Assembly: GCA_041655055.1 (NCBI GenBank)
Contig: JBBAGE010000119.1
Span: forward strand, 1 to 7,359
Length of the DNA: 7,359 nt
Direction of reading: 5' to 3'
From: JBBAGE01 sp041655055
GTDB lineage: Bacteria; Pseudomonadota; Alphaproteobacteria; Rhodobacterales; Rhodobacteraceae
Positions within the stretch are counted from its first letter, which is position 1. Each line of letters begins with the position of its first letter. The notes under the pieces were generated by a model. The model made no database searches, was not told the DNA's origin, and worked only from the letters and a program-made list of their open reading frames with translations. Positions 4,616-7,359 of this stretch are shown one piece after another. Both the position numbers and the translations under genes were made by a program.

Positions 4616-5764
4616 TTATTTGCGCCCGCGCGGGCGGTGGATATGCGCGCTTTGCACCAAGCCAAAGCCGATCATCAGGATCAAAAGCGCCGATCCCCCG
4701 TATGATACCAGCGGCAGCGGCGCCCCCACCACCGGCAAAAGCCCCATCACCATCGACATGTTGATCGAGAAAAAGAGGAAAAACGCCAGCGCGATCCCCA
4801 GCGTCAGCAGCGCGCCAAAGCGATCCTTGTTGCCAATGGCCGAGGCAAAGCAAAACACCAGCACCAGCGCATAAAGCCCCAAAAGCGACATGCCGCCGAC
4901 AAAGCCGAATTCTTCGGCCAGCGTGGTAAAGATGAAATCCGTATGCTTTTCTGGCAGGAAATTCAGCCGCGACTGGGTGCCCTGCATATAGCCGCGCCCG
5001 GTCACCCCCCCCGACCCCAGCGCGATCTTGGATTGGGTGATGTGATAGCCCGCGCCCAAAGGATCGGCAGAAGGGTCAAGAAATGTGTCGATCCGGCGAT
5101 ATTGGTAATCCTTGAGCAATTGCCACGGCGTCCCGCGCGACAGGAACACCGCCGAAACCGCGCCCACGCCCGCCGCGATCACGACGCCGAAATAGATCCA
5201 GCTTACACCCGCCACAAACATCACCAGCGCGCCACCCATCAGCAGCGTCAGCGACGTGCCCAGATCGGGCTGGCGCAGCACCAGCAACACCGGCACCACG
5301 ATCAGCACCACGGGCGCCAGCACCCAAAGCGGGCGCGAGGTTTTGTGGATATCGAGCCAGTCGTAATAGGCCGCAAGCATCATCACCAGCGTGATTTTCA
5401 TCAGCTCGGATGGTTGCAACTGGATGAAGCTCAGATCGATCCAGCGTTTCGCCCCCATGCCGGTGGCGCCAAAGAATTCGACCACCAGCAGCAACGCCAG
5501 CGACAAAAGATAGGCCAGCGCCGCCATGTTGCGCCAAAACCAGATGGGCACCATGGCAATGACGAACATCAACGCCAGCCCCATGCCAAAGCGCTTCATC
5601 TGTGGCTCGACCCAGGGCGACAGCGATCCACCGGCCACCGAATAAAGCATCAAAAAGCCGACCGCCACGATCGCGGTGATCAGCAGCAAAAGCGCCCAGT
5701 TGAAATAGAGCACCTTGCGCAGCCCGGTGGGCATCGTCTTGACGTTATATTCAAGGTAACTCAT
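4616..5764 (-). CDS. rodA: Rod-shape peptidoglycan glycosyltransferase RodA (SEDS family)
   Basis: A 382-residue polytopic inner-membrane protein (about ten hydrophobic helices) that polymerises lipid II into glycan strands in the elongasome, partnered with PBP2. SEDS landmarks: GAKRWID (104-110), QLQPSE (115-120), LRQPDLGTS (163-171), the loop YQYRRIDTFLDP (220-231), SGGVTGRGYMQGTQ (251-264), and LPEKHTDFIF (270-279), whose Asp276 aligns with the catalytic Asp262 of E. coli RodA. The C-terminal PLVSYGGS (351-358) is also canonical. Length is normal for the family. The start at 5764 overlaps the PBP2 stop as ATGA; the coupling fits the one-to-one RodA-PBP2 complex. The C-terminus is basic (HRPRGRK) and encoded by a GC palindrome. 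A G8 run encodes Gly-Gly near residue 253 and looks intact. Confidence 0.97.
   Translation of the reverse strand: MSYLEYNVKTMPTGLRKVLYFNWALLLLITAIVAVGFLMLYSVAGGSLSPWVEPQMKRFGMGLALMFVIAMVPIWFWRNMAALAYLLSLALLLVVEFFGATGMGAKRWIDLSFIQLQPSELMKITLVMMLAAYYDWLDIHKTSRPLWVLAPVVLIVVPVLLVLRQPDLGTSLTLLMGGALVMFVAGVSWIYFGVVIAAGVGAVSAVFLSRGTPWQLLKDYQYRRIDTFLDPSADPLGAGYHITQSKIALGSGGVTGRGYMQGTQSRLNFLPEKHTDFIFTTLAEEFGFVGGMSLLGLYALVLVFCFASAIGNKDRFGALLTLGIALAFFLFFSINMSMVMGLLPVVGAPLPLVSYGGSALLILMIGFGLVQSAHIHRPRGRK
4623..4636. repeat. 14-bp perfect GC palindrome at the 3' end of rodA
   Basis: CGCCCGCGCGGGCG is fully self-complementary and starts eight bases inside the convergent junction with the UDG-like gene. In RNA it could fold as a short stem on either strand, but the next bases in the rodA direction are CAAATAAGG rather than a T-run. 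It may help to stall or end transcription where there is no room for an ordinary terminator; it may equally be a by-product of arginine codons. Confidence 0.25.
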
Positions 5765-7359
5765 GCGTGATCCCGGCCTTCGGGCACCACGTCAAAGGCG
5801 CGCAGCGGCAGCGTATTCTGCCTTTCGCGGATCGTGCCGCGCTGGTTGGCGGGATAGGCCGAAAGCGGCGGCGTGCCATCGTATAGCGTTTGCAAGATAA
5901 TATCGCGCGCAATGGGGGCGGCGACCGATGACCCGCCGCCGCCATGTTCCACCACGACCGAAACCGCGACGCGCGGGGCCTCATAGGGGGCATAGGCCAC
6001 GAACAGGGCGTGGTCGCGCTGTTCCCATGGCACGTTGGCGTTATTGACCACGGCGCTGCGCACCTGGCTGGTGCCGGTTTTCCCGGCCATGCGCATCGTT
6101 TCCTCGGCGATATGCGAACTATAGGCGGTGCCGCGCATGTCGTTGGATACCGCATACATGCCGCGCTGAACCGCGCGCAAATAGGCGGGGTTGAGATCCA
6201 TCGATGGGGCCTCGGGGGGGATCTGTTCGATCCCGTCGATGCTGCGCACCAGCCGGGGCATCACCATCTGTCCGGTTGCAATCCGCGCGGTCATCACCGC
6301 CAGTTGCAAAGGCGAGGCGAGCACAAAGCCCTGCCCGATCGAGGCGTTGAGCGAATCGCCGATCACCCAGTCTTCGCCGCGCCGTTCACGCTTCCACGCG
6401 CGGGTAGGGGTCAGGCCGCTGGCAATGCCCGACATTTCGATATCGAACCGCTCGCCCATGCCGAAACGGCGCGCCATGGCGGAAATGTTGTCGATACCCA
6501 CCCGTTGCGCCAGTTCATAGTAATACACATCGCAGCTATGTTTCAGGCTATCGTGCAGGTTGACCGCACCATGTCCGCCGCGCCGCCAGCAATGAAACCG
6601 CCGCCCGCCAAGTTCGGTATGGCCGGGGCAATAGAATGTATCTTCGGCGGTGATCACACCCGATTCCAGCCCCGCCAGCGCCGTCATCATCTTGAAGGTC
6701 GAGCCGGGCGGATAGGTGCCTTGCACCGCCTTGTTGGCCAGCGGGCGATAGATATTTTCGGTCAATTCGCGGTAATCGGCCACGGAAATGCCGCGCACGA
6801 ATTTGTTGGGATCATAGGATGGCGTCGATCCCACCGCCAGCAAATCGCCATTATGCACATCCATCACCACGGCGGCGGCGCTTTCATGCGCAATGCGGGC
6901 CTGGACATAGTTCTGCAATTCGGCATTCACGGTCAGTTGGATATTGGCGCCCGGCTCGCCCTCGACCCGGTCAAGCTCGCGGATGACGCGACCCACGGCA
7001 TTGACCTCGATCCGGCGGGTGCCGGCCTTGCCACGCAGATGCTGTTCCAGCCGGGTTTCGACGCCGATCTTGCCGATCTGAAACTTGGGGATCTGCAGCA
7101 GCGGATCGGTATCTTCCAGCCGTTCCAGATCGTAATCCGACACCGGCCCGACATAGCCCACCACATGGGCGAAATCCTCGATCAGCGGATAGCGGCGCGA
7201 CAGGCCGACTTCGGGCGTGACACCGGGCAGGGCAGGGGCATTGACCGCAACAGCGGCGATATCGTTCCATTCCAGCCGATCCGCGATGGTCACCGGCACA
7301 AAGGGCGACAGACGGTTGAGTTCGCGCCGCGCGCGCTCGATCTCGTCGCCGTCAAGGGC
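5761..7359 (-). CDS. mrdA: Penicillin-binding protein 2 (class B peptidoglycan transpeptidase), N-terminus cut by window edge
   Basis: A periplasmic, membrane-anchored D,D-transpeptidase that cross-links the glycan made by RodA during lateral wall growth. 532 residues are visible; the family is roughly 600-650, so the cytoplasmic tail, membrane anchor and first part of the pedestal lie beyond the right edge. In visible numbering (residue 1 at 7359), the pedestal region includes RRYPLIEDFAHVVGYVG (55-71), a dimerisation-domain signature of PBP2. The transpeptidase domain carries the active-site STFK (Ser220 to Lys223; serine codon 6702-6700), the SCD variant of the SxN motif (275-277) and KTGTS (427-431). 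GTYPPGSTFK and SCDVYYYELA are typical of MrdA rather than FtsI. The frame is open to the edge with no start required at the internal GTG at 7299. It overlaps rodA by four bases. In many bacteria mreB, mreC and mreD lie just upstream, which cannot be seen here. Confidence 0.97.
   Translation of the reverse strand, partial: ALDGDEIERARRELNRLSPFVPVTIADRLEWNDIAAVAVNAPALPGVTPEVGLSRRYPLIEDFAHVVGYVGPVSDYDLERLEDTDPLLQIPKFQIGKIGVETRLEQHLRGKAGTRRIEVNAVGRVIRELDRVEGEPGANIQLTVNAELQNYVQARIAHESAAAVVMDVHNGDLLAVGSTPSYDPNKFVRGISVADYRELTENIYRPLANKAVQGTYPPGSTFKMMTALAGLESGVITAEDTFYCPGHTELGGRRFHCWRRGGHGAVNLHDSLKHSCDVYYYELAQRVGIDNISAMARRFGMGERFDIEMSGIASGLTPTRAWKRERRGEDWVIGDSLNASIGQGFVLASPLQLAVMTARIATGQMVMPRLVRSIDGIEQIPPEAPSMDLNPAYLRAVQRGMYAVSNDMRGTAYSSHIAEETMRMAGKTGTSQVRSAVVNNANVPWEQRDHALFVAYAPYEAPRVAVSVVVEHGGGGSSVAAPIARDIILQTLYDGTPPLSAYPANQRGTIRERQNTLPLRAFDVVPEGRDHA

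Noticed and set aside
3973..4665. 230-codon open frame on the minus strand covering the UDG-like gene
   Set aside because: Arg/Pro-rich shadow; it would also overlap the end of rodA in another frame.
5005..5012. C8 run (G8 on the coding strand) in rodA as a phase-variation tract
   Set aside because: It encodes the Gly-Gly of a conserved SEDS segment, rodA is normally essential or important for rod shape, and GC-rich genomes carry such runs by chance.
4943..5770. 275-codon open frame on the plus strand opposite rodA
   Set aside because: Composed of repeated His/Gln/Arg from antisense reading of a membrane-protein gene; rodA is unambiguous.

Overview
The window is about 7.4 kb of GC-rich, densely packed bacterial DNA. 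Codon use, the style of the proteins and the gene complement suggest an alphaproteobacterium, most likely Rhodobacterales. That placement is an inference from protein character, not from a marker gene. Seven protein-coding genes fill almost the whole window. I see no rRNA, tRNA, CRISPR array, insertion sequence or phage gene.

Left block (1-2997, minus strand): a tight operon reading kpsT-like ABC ATPase, then kpsE-like capsule-export inner-membrane protein, then kdsA (Kdo-8-phosphate synthase, cut by the left window edge). The genes overlap by 23 bp and 4 bp. The set couples export of an ABC-type (group 2-like) capsule with synthesis of Kdo, the sugar of the lipid-proximal linker in such capsules and of LPS. 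The ABC permease (kpsM), the outer-membrane and periplasmic export protein (kpsD) and the Kdo transferases (kpsC/kpsS) are not in view.

Middle (2998-4611): a 193-bp divergent intergenic region separates the capsule operon from two plus-strand genes, an SseB-family protein and a small uracil-DNA-glycosylase-superfamily protein carrying four cysteines spaced as in iron-sulfur UDGs. The intergenic region holds a Fur-box-like dyad, a second dyad and a 12-codon leader ORF whose stop overlaps the kpsT start.

Right block (4616-7359, minus strand): rodA and mrdA (PBP2, cut at its N-terminus by the right window edge), overlapping by an ATGA. They form the SEDS glycosyltransferase / class B PBP pair of the elongasome. 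RodA ends only 4 bp from the end of the UDG-like gene, so the two transcription units converge tail to tail.

The window is mostly ordinary core and envelope biology. The points worth a second look are the kdsA placement inside a capsule-export operon, the roughly 155-residue cytoplasmic extension on the KpsE-like protein, the intergenic control region and the poorly understood UDG-like protein. I found no convincing new multi-gene system.
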